Numbered from the stretch's first letter, positions 35,525-47,315 are shown. The stretch is 64,000 nt of DNA from Lathyrus oleraceus (GCF_024323335.1 NC_066581.1:441155816-441219815), one strand, 5' to 3'. Made by a program: numbers and translations. Notes: generated by a model not told the origin, from the letters alone.

Positions 35525-37025
35525 CTAAGGATCCCTAACAACGTCAGAATATCTGGCTGAAGGTGCATACTTCCTTCGAATGCGACGAAGCTCGACCTCA
35601 AAAGAAGCCATCATCTGAGTCTTCTCGAGGACAAGCTGGTCAACAATCTTCTTCCAAGCAACGGAAGGCTGAGGCATGCAAGAAGATGAAACCTCCGGCT
35701 TTTTCTGTCTCTTCGTCTCTCGGTCTTCAAGTAGCTTAATAAGTGCATCTTTGTCCTTAGACTCCAACTGCAACTCCCCATGCTTCTTGCACAAAGCACG
35801 GAAACGCTTTTCCCACATATCCTTTTCTTGCTTCATTTTGACGAGCGCGTCTTCCAACTCCTCTACATCTTGGTTAGGGAGAGTTAATAGCTCAACCACA
35901 ACCATAGACATAGGTCTTTCACAAGGATAAGGCATCTTCAACTCCAAAGCTTTCTTCTTCACCCAAAGAGTGTAAGCTTTCAAAGCTACACAATAGCACG
36001 GACCAAGCTCGGATCTTCCTTTCCTATGCACTTTATGCCAAGCATGTACAGTCTTCTACTTCAAATGTTGGGGATCTTTACCCTCTTGATAGAAAAAACC
36101 TTTCTAACAAAGTGTTATTAGGTTTGTCTCTCAAGGGGAACCCAAGCTTACGACGAGCCAAAGCAGGGTTGTAGTTAATTCCTCCTTGTGTACCAATGAG
36201 AGGGACATTAGAGAATTCACCACAACTATCAATAATCTCCAAACTACTTAAAGACGGATCATACCAAACTATATCACCATTAGTTAGAGACATAAATCTC
36301 TAAGACCACCTTAGACATTGTTTGTTCTCCAAAAAAATAGGTGTCTGAGGCAAGTGCGAAATAAACCACTTGTACAGAAGAGGAATGCAACAGACAATAG
36401 TTCCACCACCCTTAGAATTCCTTAGATGCAAAGAGAAATACATATCACCCAACAAAGTAGGCACAAGATTCCCAATCAAGAAAAGTATAATGGCGTTAAC
36501 ATCAACAAAACTGTCAATGTTAGGAAACAAAGCTAATCCATAGATGAGCAACACAAAGACAGCTTCAAAAGCATCCACACTACTGGCTTGAGAAAAGGCA
36601 GTAGCTTCGTTGATGAGGAAATCAGATGGCAACCCAAACAATCCTCCTTTCTTCATCCAATGAGCCTCTATCTCAGACTTCTTCAAGTGAAAAGCTTCAG
36701 CAATAAGATGAGATCTGGGAATCTCTTCCAATCCATTAAAAGGTACTCTACTAAAAACAGGTATCCCAAAAAGATGAGAATACTTCTCCAATGTAGACAC
36801 AAGCTGATAATTTGGGAAAGTGAAACAACGGTAGAGAGGATCATAGAACTGCACAAATACACTCAAAAGTCCCTCAACCACATCAGGAGACAAGATGGAC
36901 AAAAGCTTCCCATGACGTTGTTTGAAGTCCAAGGCATCTAATACAATAGATGCTAGATTCCTTAACTATTTCAAGTCGGGACATCTGAAACTGTACTTCT
37001 CAGTGTTCCTTCGTCCACAATCCAT
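35525..37025 (-). pseudogene. ORF1 of copy M
   Basis: Colinear with 47316-48819, about 500 codons. The start ATG is at 37025 (MDCGRRNTEKYSF). A TAG follows CPDLK near codon 20, where the outer copy has Glu. Other faults are a TAG at 36300 after CLRWS (CAG in the outer copy), a frameshift near 36105 in the NTLLERFF stretch and the TAG after QHLK at 36057 that is shared with L1. The two longest open stretches are 36300-36932 and 35525-36031, the latter with the coiled-coil-like C-terminus and the end RRKYAPSARYSDVV. Confidence 0.85.
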
Positions 37026-37832
37026 GGTCTGAAAATTATTGCAAATGACACCTTAGTTCCTTGAAATTTTCGTGTGATGAATGATATGATGCGCATGGAT
37101 GCATGAATGCAACAATCACAAACAAGGGATCAGACCCAAGGCAAACAGAGGTCAAAGGATGAATCAAGTCATTGTCAAGATCATTCATCCATTTGGGTGG
37201 ATTATGGTTTACACCTTATTAACACCCAAGTTCCATTGATATTGAAAAGACTTTATTGGATCAACCAAGAATCAAGGGTTTGTTGTAAGTCACGAGCATG
37301 GAGTCTGGGTAAGAACCATCCCAAAGGAGTGAACTAAGGATAAAACCTGTAAATCATGTTCTAAAAAGTTCCCAGAGTCTTAATTCTATCTATCGGATAT
37401 TATAGGTTAAAATTATTGACTCATCGACCCATAATATTCTCAAGAGAAACTCGTATGAGTGTAGTATCGCGTAACAACTGTTATCAAGTCTACACTTGAA
37501 CAGTCTCCACACTACGTCCTAAATAGGCCAAGAGGGGGTAAATGTTCTACAGTCCTCAACTTCTCGGACCCAAATTAGAGATAGTAATGCCTAACCACAT
37601 ATACTTGTGTGACATTTCCAAATCCAAAAAGGTCTCCACTGAGCAGATGGATCTCAAGCCAACTTGTTAAGGACTACTCCACACAAGTCGAACATGACTA
37701 TACCATCCTTCTATCTTAGATTCACTCAAGTACGGCTTAGAACTTATCCTACCACTCAGAGATAACCAAGCACAACATGAAGATTATATCACACATACAT
37801 ATATATAAACATCATGTATATATACATACATA

Positions 37833-37888
<56 letters not shown>

Positions 37889-37917
37889 AAAAGTAGGCTA
37901 AACCCACTGGAGACTAC
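37026..37917 (-). other. Leader between PBS and ORF1 of copy M
   Basis: 892 bp, colinear with 48820-49662. It has a TA-rich microsatellite at 37798-37887, which the outer copy shows only as a short AT-rich stretch at 49600-49630. In coding sense ATTTTCAG lies directly before ACCATGG, a possible splice acceptor for a leader intron. No conserved ORF seen. Confidence 0.6.
37798..37887. repeat. (TA)n microsatellite in the leader of copy M
   Basis: A long, partly interrupted TA run ending in CACACACAC. It is expanded relative to the two other leaders. Confidence 0.93.
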
Positions 37918-37935
37918 TCCCCAGCAGAGTCGCCA
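37918..37935 (-). other. Primer-binding site of copy M (tRNA-Arg type)
   Basis: In element sense TGGCGACTCTGCTGGGGA, nine bases after the LTR end. It complements the 3' CCA and acceptor end of plant tRNA-Arg with one mismatch from the isoacceptor sequence I remember; use of tRNA-Arg is established for Ogre. Confidence 0.88.
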
Positions 37936-37944
37936 CTTAATTTC

Positions 37945-40811
37945 TGTAGCGGTAAATTCATGATCATCAAGTTATGCATAAGCTAGAGATCAAATAATAA
38001 GAGTCGCCACCGCGCTTTTATTGTTTCCAAGGGAAAAGGGAAAAAGTACGAACAAAACCCAAAAGTAAGAAGTTTTCAAATCAAAACTAATAAAATGTCA
38101 GAGATTATAGGTAAGGGGGTTGGTTACATAGAGGGAAGGTGTTAGCACCGAAAGTGTCCTAGGTACTCCTGGAGAGCCCTTTTTATGTGCATATGTATTT
38201 GGTACAAAATGATGTTTACAAACAAATAGAATGGGGGGATGAGAAAAGAATTCATTAATTATATTTTTGTGTTTGACAAGCCCTTCAGACTTGTGCCTAC
38301 GTACCAACATAAAAATGAGGGATCAAAACCTCGAAGTTCGTGATACAAATGTCAAAGTGGATGCATTGCTTTTACCAAAAATAAAGTTTGAAAGGTACAA
38401 AGGCCTAAAAATGGTTTGAATGAGTTAGTTCTTTTTGTCTTTTTGAAAGTTTAAGTCAAGTATAGTTAAGTTTATTTACAAGTTTGATTTCAGAAAAGAA
38501 GTTTGAAAATGCAATGGCATAAGGCCAAAGTTTCTGTCTTTTTCTAAAGTGGTCAAAGTTTAGAACAAAATAAGTTCAAACAAAGAACGTTTTAAAAGGA
38601 GGGAGAGATTTTGAAATTAAAGAAATGCGGAGAAGATTAAGAGACTAATCCTATGCACAAAATTAAAAGTTAAGAGTTGAAAAGATCTGACCAAATGGGT
38701 AGCAATCCAATAGACAAGAATGTCAATAGAAACCCATAATTCCCTTTGACATTTTGAAAAAAGCAACACACAAATGCACAATTATATTAATCTTGAAGAG
38801 CAAAGGCATCAAATAAAGATAGTCATATCCAAGCTTTAGCCATTCCGTGATCTTCTTCAGATTAGCCCATATAACAGAAGAATTCCATAAGTCACAAGTT
38901 CAAAATACCAGCTTCACAATGATCATATTACAGGTGAACTTAGAGGAGTCTTGAATGATGTATCAGATGAAGTTTCAAATCGCAAGCACTTGGTTCCTCA
39001 ATAAATTGGCATTGGCTAAGTCCTTTAGCATAGGAATGTTGCCTTCAATGCTATGCAATTCTTTATGTTGCTTACTCGAAACACGAACCGATCACACTTG
39101 AGAAGCTAGCAGGAAGTGATTAGAGAGGTTGCAAGGATTTGGATCCTGGAGTTCTTGAATCTCCAATAGTTGAGATTCAAACTCAAATTTCAAGTTGAAA
39201 TTTATCAGGTTTTCCTTTGGAATGAGAGGGTTTCAATGGGGGGCAAAGTTGGCGCGCAAGGTGTGATTCAAATGAGCACAGAGAGCATGTATTTATAGCA
39301 TGAATGAATGATATTTGCACACTTCAAATTTTGTCAAAATTTAGCAATGTTGATGGAACGAGTGCATGGGCATGTGCCGGCCCATGATGCAACGCAAAAA
39401 GGTCCAAAATCAATCCAAATGAAGTCTGAATGGAAGCTTGACTAGAAAGGCAAAGTGAACTGAAGTTTTGAAGTTGGATTCTTGCCAAAGATGCATCTCT
39501 GTTAAAGCCATGGGCAGATCTAGCAAACCTCATCCAAAATGCCTGAACTTGGGTTATTTGGAAAGCTTGGATCAAGGGGAACAAGTTTGATGTTCAACAC
39601 TTTTTCATTTAGAGCTTGGAACATGGAGAATTTTGAGATGGAAGTTGGAAATTTCAACATGTTGAAAATGTTTCTAAGTGTCAAGCCATATATCTCAATA
39701 TTCCACCATCCTTAACTTTTTATGTGACCGTTAAATGAGAAAAGTGTCTTCATAAAAGTTGTAGATTTTTCAAAGACCTTAAACATTGTCACCAATGTCA
39801 TGTCATTTGGATTTGGAATGATAGATTTATGCATTTTTGAAATTTGGAAAAATCACTTGTTCAATGGTATAGGTCAAAAATTACCTATAATGTAACCTCA
39901 TATAACATGCTGATAAAAGTTGAATTAGATCTCACTATAAACATAAAAGTTGAAGTAGACATCTTGAATTTGATTGTGCAACTTGGAAATCTTTCTTCTC
40001 ATAAAAATTGAGCAAGTTATGGCCTTGGGAAGTTGACTTTCAAATTAGGGTTTAGACAAAATAACCTATAATGTTTCAACATAGAAAAGGATTTTCAAAG
40101 AAAAACTAGCTCTAGGTCTTACCATGAAAGTTGTTTGGAATGTCCTTTAGAGTAACTTTGATTTTGGAATCATTTTCATATGGTGAAAATTGTAGGAGAT
40201 AGGGTCTGGGGAGACGCAGTTTTGATCAAATGAATTCATCTGACCAACCACCATCAACCAACTTGCTAACCTTCAACTCTTTGGATATTATTGGCTCATG
40301 GTAGATCATATATGCATAAGATGATGAATTTTTGAAGTGTCCCTTAAGATATTTGATCAATTGGGGAGATATCTTGTTGGAGAAGTTACTCAAGATACCT
40401 AGTCAAACTAGGGTTTCCAAGGCAAATAACCCTTAAACTCTTGAAGAAAATTTAATCAATATAACATGAAGTTATCAATGGAACTCATATATAATACTCA
40501 TAACCATTCTTGGATTAATTTATGGTTGTGCTCTTTGTCATGAGGGTCTCAAACCCTAGATATGAACTTGATAAATCAATGGAGATCATGCCCTACCTAC
40601 AAAAGAGTTAGGCAAATGCAAAAACATATTTTGGTATTTTGGTTAGTAAAATGTAATATACACGTACGATACAATCACAAAGTGCTTGGTGATCTCTCTC
40701 AAAACAAACCCAATGAAAGAGGGGTAAGGAGGATGCCAAGGTATAATCCCAATGTTAATGCATATGATGAAATTGCATGAGGGATCTTAGGGTCAAAATT
40801 GGGGTCTTACA
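37945..40811 (-). repeat. 5' LTR of copy M
   Basis: 2867 bp, from TGTAAGACCCC at 40811 to GCTACA at 37945. Relative to the outer LTR it lacks about 1.8 kb (the counterpart of roughly 50790-52617, joined at about 39053). It retains about 0.6 kb (40037-40618) that the outer LTR has lost. It has a TATA box at 39290-39297 and a PBS-like block at 38000-38009. It borders the outer integrase at 40812. Confidence 0.9.
39290..39297 (-). promoter_or_regulatory. TATA box of copy M LTR
   Basis: TATAAATA in element sense, conserved in position and context with the other LTRs of the family. Confidence 0.65.
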
Positions 40812-41671
40812 ACGAGGTCTGAACCTTCTTATCAAAAGCTTTATTCATGCTTTGCTGATATAACTGACCCTGACACATGGCAGTTAATCTCTTCTCTTCT
40901 ATCAAATTCAACTAATCAAACTGGTCTGACACCATTCAGCCTCAATCAAGTTGGCTTCCATGAGCACACGCAATGAAGGAATCTCAACCTCTACGGGGAG
41001 CACTACTTCCATACCATAAACAAGAGAGAAAGGGTTGCCCCTATTAAAGTGCGGATGGATGTACAATACCCATGCAAAGCGAATGGAAGCATCTCATGCC
41101 AGTCTTTATATGTCACAACCATTTTCTAAATGATCTTCTTGATGTTCTTGTTTGCAGCTTCGACAACCTCATTCATCTTAGGTCTATAGGGAGAATAATT
41201 ATGATGTGCAATCTTGAAGTCTTTGCAAAGAGCTTCCACCATATTATTGTTCAAGTTATATCCATTATCAGTAATGATCTAACTTGGCACAACATACCGG
41301 CATATAATCTGATTCTTGATAAACCTCACAACAACTTACTTGGTTACATTCGCATACGATTCCGCTTCAACCCATTTTGTGAAGTAGTCAATTGCCACTA
41401 AAATGAAACGATGTCCATTCAAAGATTTGGGCTCAATCATATCAATTCCCCACATGGAGAAAGGCTATGGGGAAGAGATAACATTCAACAGTGTCGGAGG
41501 GACATGAATCTTATCCGCTTAAATTTGACACTTATGGTATTTCTTCACAAACTTGCAACAGTCAGATTCCATTGTCAGCCAATAGTAACCTGCTCGCAAC
41601 ATCTTCTTTGCCATTTCATGTCCATTGGAATGAGTACCAAAGGAACCTTCATGCACTTTAGTCATTAATAA
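40812..41671 (-). pseudogene. Integrase of the outer element, truncated at both sides
   Basis: Begins inside the zinc-binding region (LLMTKVHEGSFGTHSNGH, then CHKCQ), fused at about 41671 to the second RNase H. It continues through the core and ends before the GPY/F domain where the LTR of M was inserted. The Trp after FTK that is a stop in copy M is intact here. A TAA after NVTK is shared with copy M. Further stops and small deletions are present (for example a shortened block near 41435 where copy M has GMIEPK). The lost C-terminal end would be left of 21673. Confidence 0.85.
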
Positions 41672-43464
41672 GCATTGCCCCAATGCCATTACAATATTGA
41701 TTAATAGCTCCATCCAATACGAATCCCCAACGGGAACCAGGTTCTGGCCCTTCTTCAAGCAATGGTTCATCGCAATCTTTCATTTTCAAGTACAAGACCT
41801 CTTCATCCGGAAAATCATACTGCACTGACTGGTAATCTTCAATTGGTTGGTGAGCCAAATCATCAGCCAAGATACTACCTTTGATCGCTTTCTGAGATCG
41901 GTATTCAATATCATACTCTGATAACAACATCTGCCAACGGGTAATTCTCCCAGTTAAAACAGGCTTCTCAAATATATATTTGATTGGATCCATTTTGGAT
42001 ATCAACCAAGTGGTATGATTCAACATATACTGACGCAGACGCTTAGCAGCCCATGCCAATGCATAACAAGTCTTCTCTAGCATAGAATACTGAGTCTCAC
42101 AGTCGGTGAACTTCTTACTGAGGTAGTAAATCGCGAATTCTTTATTTTCAGTCTCATCTTGCTGACCAAGAACACGACCCATACTATCTTCAAGCACATT
42201 TAAATACATGATCAAAGGTCTTCCTTCAACAGGTGGAGACAAAATCGGAGGTTCGAGCAGATATTCCTTGATACTGCCAAAAGCTTTCTGGCAGTCTTTG
42301 GTCCAATCACAAGACTGATCTTTCCGAAGAAGCTTGAATATAGGCGCACATGCGACAGTCATATGTGAAATGAATCTTGAGATATAATTCAAGCGGCCGA
42401 GAAAACCTTTGACTTGCTTCTCAATTTTGGGCGCAGGCATCTCTTGTATTGCTTTGACCTTGGCAGGATCAACTTCAAGACCCTTGTCGTTGACAATAAA
42501 TCTCAACAACTTACTAGAACGAACACCGAAAGTACACTTATTGGGATTCAAGCGGAGTTTATACTTTCTCAAATGCTGGAAAAGCTTCAACAAATGCTCA
42601 ACATGTTCCTCTTTATCAATTGATTTAGCAATTATGTCATCGACATAAACTTCAATCTCTTTATGCATTATATCATGAAAATGAGTAATCATTGCTCTTT
42701 GGTAAGTTGCACCAGCATTCTTTAAACCGAAAGGCATCACTCTAAAACTGAATGTTCCCCAAGGTGCAATGAATGTGGTTTTCTCCATATCTTTTGGTGC
42801 CATCTTGATCTGATTATATCCGGAAAATCCATCCATAAACGAAAAGACTTTGAATTTAGCAGTGTCATCTACCAAGATATCAATGTGTGGCAGAGGGAAA
42901 TCATCTTTTAGACTGGCTTTATTCAAATCTCTATAGTCAACACACATGTGGACTTTTCCATATTTCTTCGGCACAGGCACAATATTGGCCACCCATTGCG
43001 GATACTCGACGGTCACAAGGAAACCGACATCAATCTACTTTTGCACTTCCTCTTTAATCTTCACAACCATATTAGGATGCGTTCTCTTCAACTTTTACTT
43101 AACCGACGGGAATTCTGGCTTCAACGGAAATCTATGATCCCCAATCTCAGAATCCAAACCAGGCATGTCTTAATAGGACCAAGCCAAAACATCTGAATAT
43201 TCTCGAAGAAGATCAACCAACCCCTTCTTGACATTTGGACACAGTCGAGGCCCAATCTTGACTTCCTTCACATCATCCTAGGAACCCAAGTTGACTAACT
43301 CAATCTGCTCTTCGAACGGCTGAATATTCTTTTAATCATGCTCAAGAAGACGACATAGTTCATCACTCACTTCTTCATCACTTTCCTCATCGGCCTCGAA
43401 CACATGGAATTCAAAATTTAGAGAAGGAGAAGCATCATTGTATTCAATTGGGTTAGGAACCAAC
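41672..43464 (-). pseudogene. RT, RNase H and start of aRNH, outer element
   Basis: After a linker with several stops (for example TAA after AWSY near 43170) an open stretch of 452 codons starts at 43016. It carries MCVDYRDLNKA (24-34), the catalytic FMDGFSGYNQI with Asp 62, the YVDD box (124-127), the connection NPNKCTFGVRSSKL, and RNase H with MYLNVLEDSMGRVLG, FAIYYLSKKF and SMLEKTCYALAWAAKRL. It then enters the second RNase H (RWGFVLDGAINQYCNGIG), where a deletion of about 0.6 kb joins it to integrase. It is the best preserved RT of the window and may keep all palm residues. Confidence 0.9.
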
Positions 43465-43721
43465 CCGCATAATGATTTGATATTTTGATTTTAGAGAAGT
43501 GAATTTGTGACCAAATATTATCCAGGTGGACAATTATATTGTTTATTTATGCTTTTTGTGATTACCATTTTCAGAATAAAGCAAAAAGTAAAAATAAAAC
43601 ATCATAGATGTGGATGAATATAACTAATTTTATTAATGATCAATTTCAAAATGCCCAAACAATGTTCACTTCTCCCTTAGGCATATGAGAAGGATTTTTC
43701 AAAACATATAAAAGCAATTAC
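43465..43721 (-). other. Ogre-type intron, outer element, acceptor mutated
   Basis: 257 bp, homologous to 29773-30027. The donor GTAATT at 43721 is kept. The acceptor reads TTATGCGG in place of TTATGCAG, so the AG is lost (43466). Correct joining of protease and RT frames would be impaired. Confidence 0.65.
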
Positions 43722-44700
43722 TTAGATTGATGCAAAATAACAGGAACATCAACAGTAGTTCAATTGTTGCAAGCCTTTCCATGCGTCACAAAATTGGTGC
43801 AGTCTTCCTCTTCGTCATCCTATGGCATAGCAGCTAAGTGTTGTTCATTTCCATGAATGAACCCTCTGCTACGGAAGCTAAGTAGCATATCCTCAGACCT
43901 TGTAGTTGATGCACTTCGTTGAAAGCCCAGACCGGTTCTACCTTTTTTTTCGGAGACCTCTACCATGCGCCCGCACTGATCAAATTGCCTTCTTCAACAA
44001 TCTTTCTTGCATCTTTCAATGAGGACATTGGTGCCTCAACTCTCTTTCCAGCAGCAATAGATAAGGCTTGGAACGGAGTTCCAACCTCGTCCTCAACTTC
44101 AACATAAGAGAAAGATGACAGGTGGCTAACCAATAGCGCCTTTTCCCCGCCAAAAATAACAAGCTTTCCAATCTTGACAAATTTGAGCTTCTGATGCAAT
44201 ATGGAGGTAACAGCTCCTGCCTCGTGGATCCATTGCCTTCCCAACAAACAACTGTAGGCCGGGTGGATATCCATTACTTGAAAAGTAATATGAAAATCAC
44301 TCGGACCTATCTTCACCGGGAGGTCCACTTCACCAATACCTATTTTGCGTGAACCGTCAAAAGCTTTGACAATTACACCACTATACCTCATAGGCGCTCC
44401 TTGATATGATAGCTTTGAAAGAGTTGACTTTGGCAACACATTCAATGAAAACCCTATGTCAACAAGCATATTGGACAAAGCATTATCTTTGCAATTCATA
44501 GAGATATGCAAAGCCAAGTTATGATTTCTACCCTCCTCAGGGAGTTCTTCATTACAGAAACTAAGATTGTTGCAGGAAGTGATGTTAGCCACAATATGAT
44601 CGAATTGATCCACCGTATCATCATGTTCCACAAAAGCTTGCTCAAGAACTTTTTGCAGTGCTTCTATGTGCCCTTCTGAATTCATAATCAGAGACAACAC
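43722..44700 (-). pseudogene. Protease of the outer element
   Basis: Open from 44700 to 43960, then further to the intron with stops. The active-site block reads LVDIGFSLNVL, where copy M has LVDTGSSLNVL. The Thr next to the catalytic Asp and the first Ser are both replaced, which should abolish activity in the retropepsin family. The C-terminal block SCLLGRQWIHEAGAV has Gln for Pro. Just upstream a TAG follows the block VSV (44710 region). Confidence 0.85.
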
Positions 44701-44709
44701 TGAAACTTT

Positions 44710-45700
44710 TTAGGGGGTCTGGAGCAGCTGCTCCATCACATTGAACTCACTCTTCTTAATCAGATGAAGCACCTCATCATCATCATTAGCCTTCAAATTG
44801 CTGGATTCACCAGACTTACCTTTCGAAGCACTAACCGGATCTACAGCAGGCACTTCCATTTTCTTACTGACAGTTGATTCTTCTTTATCTTTTAGGAACA
44901 CCGGCCCAAACACGCAACCACTTAGGGTCACCTTGGTAACATCAGCAATGCTCACTACAGAGTTGGTCGTAGGCAACGGGACCTCTTGACCATCCTTCAA
45001 CATTGTCGCATTGTACTGATACTGAATAGCTTTATTGGATGAATACAGGATTGGCCCCGCTAACCGTATAACCAATGGCGATAACGATCTGTTGTTGATG
45101 CTGTTACTGTTACTGTTTTCGTACTGAATCACCACTCCCTCAAGATACTTGAAAATGTGCACTATGACATTCACATCGTCATCTACATGATGGGATTGAA
45201 CAATTTGAATCATGCCTTCATCCATCAACCGCTGGATGTCCCTTTTCACAATCCCACAACCTCTTGAATTAACATTGTAGGTAGCACAACCGTCGAGGTC
45301 ATGCTCACAATCACTCACCATACAAAGGTCCTTGTGCATCGTCACCAAGGACCTCCGAACGAAATGAGCATCAAACACTTTAAAATCTCCAGGACAACCG
45401 TCCACCATATTAACAGAATAATTCCCATGAGTGGGTAATGGATTTGCTTTCACATTTGGCGCACGGTCCTCAAAGGACACCATTCCGCTCTTTATCAGCT
45501 TCTGAACCTCATACTTGAGTGGATAACAATTCTCTATGTCATGTCCGGGTACTCCTTGGTGAAAAGCACAACGGAGTTCGGGTTTGTACCACCATGGAAG
45601 TGGTTTTGGAATTTGTGGAGGGTTTCTCGGTTGGAGTAGGTTCTTGAGAACCAAAGATGGGTATAGTTAAGCGTACGTCATAGGAATCGGGTCAAAAGAG
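44710..45700 (-). pseudogene. gag zinc-knuckle region and linker, outer element
   Basis: 314 open codons from 45654. It has LKNLLQPRNPPQIPKPLPWWYKP, then the knuckle CAFHQGVPGHDIENC (C-X2-H-X5-H-X4-C) and YPLKYEVQKLI, a Cys/His block around CEHDLDGCATYN, and an acidic or valine-rich linker. A TAA lies just upstream in TYA-LYPS at about 45668, where copy M has Glu. In this copy it is continuous with the protease frame apart from a stop at 44710. Confidence 0.82.
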
Positions 45701-45786
45701 ACCTTCTTCCTCTCAAATATTTGTTGGTGATGATTATTGGTATTGTTGTTGTTGTTATTGTAAGTGTTTGTGCGTTATTGCGGTTG

Positions 45787-47079
45787 TTATTGTTGACGTT
45801 GTTGTTGTTGAATTGGTAATGATTGATTATTCAAAAATACAGGAATGACTGAGGATACTTGATGATGGTGTTGACGGGATGGTTGATTCCTTCTGATCTG
45901 AGGCCTCCTCTGCCTCCCACTAGAAATTGCATTAGCTTCGCTGTCTTTCTTCTTCCCAAAACTACTGCCATATCTCTTACTTGATGATGCTTCCTCTTTT
46001 GACAAACGTCCTTCACAGACACCTTCCTCAAGCCTCATCCCCATGTTTACCATTTTGGTAAAGTAACTTGGGGCACTGGCAATCATACGTTCATAATAAA
46101 ATGAACTTAGGGTCTTCAAAAAGATCTTCCTCATCTCCTTCTCCTTTAAAGGAGGAATGATCTGAGAAGCCAATTCTCTCCACCTCTGCGCGTACTCTTT
46201 GAATGTCTCTTTATCCTTCTGAGACATAGACCTCAATAGGTCTCTATCAGGCGCCCTATCCATGTTGTACTTATACTGCTTGACAAAAGCTTCTCCCAAA
46301 CCGTCGAAAGTGTGAATGCTTGCACTGTCCAACCCCATATACCAACGGAGCGCAGCACCGGTAAAACTGTCTTGGAAGTAATGGATCAACAGTTGATCGT
46401 TGTCAGTTTTGGTAGACATTTTGCGGGAATACATCACTAGATTACTGAGCGAACATGTGTTCCCTCTGTATTTTTCAAAGTCAGGCACTTTGAACTTCAC
46501 CGGAATCTTCACATTCGGCACCAGACATAACTCAGCAGCACTTTTCCCAAACAAGTCCTTGCCTCTGAAAGTCTTCAATTCCTAGCGCAGCTCAAGAAAC
46601 TGATCCTTCATCTCGTCCATTTTCTCATAAACATCCGGACCCTCAAACGACTCAGAATGATAAATGGTGTCCTCTAGACGAGGTAAGGTGTGCACAACGG
46701 GAGGTGGCACAAACATAACTGGGCTAGATGTCGGCATAGAAGCAAAAGTAGGCGCAAAGCCTTCAGGCATGAAGTTCGGCGGCATTCCGCACGGGAATCC
46801 GAAAGGCATAACAGGCGCAAAGTGAGCGGTAGCAGCAGGTATGGTAGAGGTAGCCACCTCTGAAATAACATTCCTTTGAGGAGGAGGAGTTGCGGGTGTT
46901 GGAGAAGATTGACTCTGAGCAGGAAACACTGACTCCATCATGGCATTTAGACGAGCGATCTTGTCCTTCAACTCTCTGTTCTCTTGCTCAAGATGTTCCA
47001 CGATTGTCAGATGATTGGCACGAGTGTTGTACCGATGAGCCAGCTTGGCTGAAGCATAGAAGAAACACCAATGAGACAT
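45787..47079 (-). pseudogene. gag (N-terminus and capsid-like region) of the outer element
   Basis: Starts with the ATG at 47079 (MSHWCFFYASAKLAHRYN), preceded by an ORF1-gag spacer. A coiled-coil-like stretch EHLEQENRELKDKIARL is followed by a Pro-rich spacer and the core LRWYMGLDSASIHTFDGLGEAF, VKQYKYNMDRAPDRDLLRSM and FKEYAQRWREL, which is typical of Ty3/gypsy gag. The C-terminus is basic and Gln-rich. There is one in-frame TAG at 46582-46584 after QFLELR; otherwise the reading is open for about 430 codons. It is the best preserved gag here. Confidence 0.9.
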
Positions 47080-47315
47080 ATGGCGAAAGAGAAACCTGCT
47101 TATACAAATGATGCAAGATATGCAATGCTTGTTTATTAATTTTTTATTTTCAAGGAACTTACTATATCATTTGCAAATATATATATACTTAACAAAAATT
47201 GCAACAATTTGATATGACCATAAAAATCTCTTTTTATTTATATAATTGGAAGGATTACACTGAGTACAAGTTTAGAAACCAAATAAAAAGACAAGAGAAA
47301 AGGAGACTAGTCATC
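47080..47315 (-). other. Spacer between ORF1 and gag, outer element
   Basis: About 235 bp, AT-rich, with a short AT dinucleotide run at 47177-47188. No ORF. It corresponds to the microsatellite-bearing spacer of copy M. Confidence 0.6.

Larger units (their letters stand above)
21673..40811 (-). mobile_element. Inner Ogre-like copy M, own 3' LTR missing
   Basis: A 5' LTR (37945-40811), PBS, leader, ORF1, gag, duplicated gag-protease segment, intron, RT, RNase H, aRNH and integrase follow each other on the minus strand. The LTR start abuts the outer integrase exactly at the sequence ACGAG. The same ACGAG lies at the matching point of the integrase at 21668-21672, so the insertion site is defined. 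No second LTR of M is found to the left. The left limit given here is the latest point at which the sequence must still be M. Confidence 0.75.
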
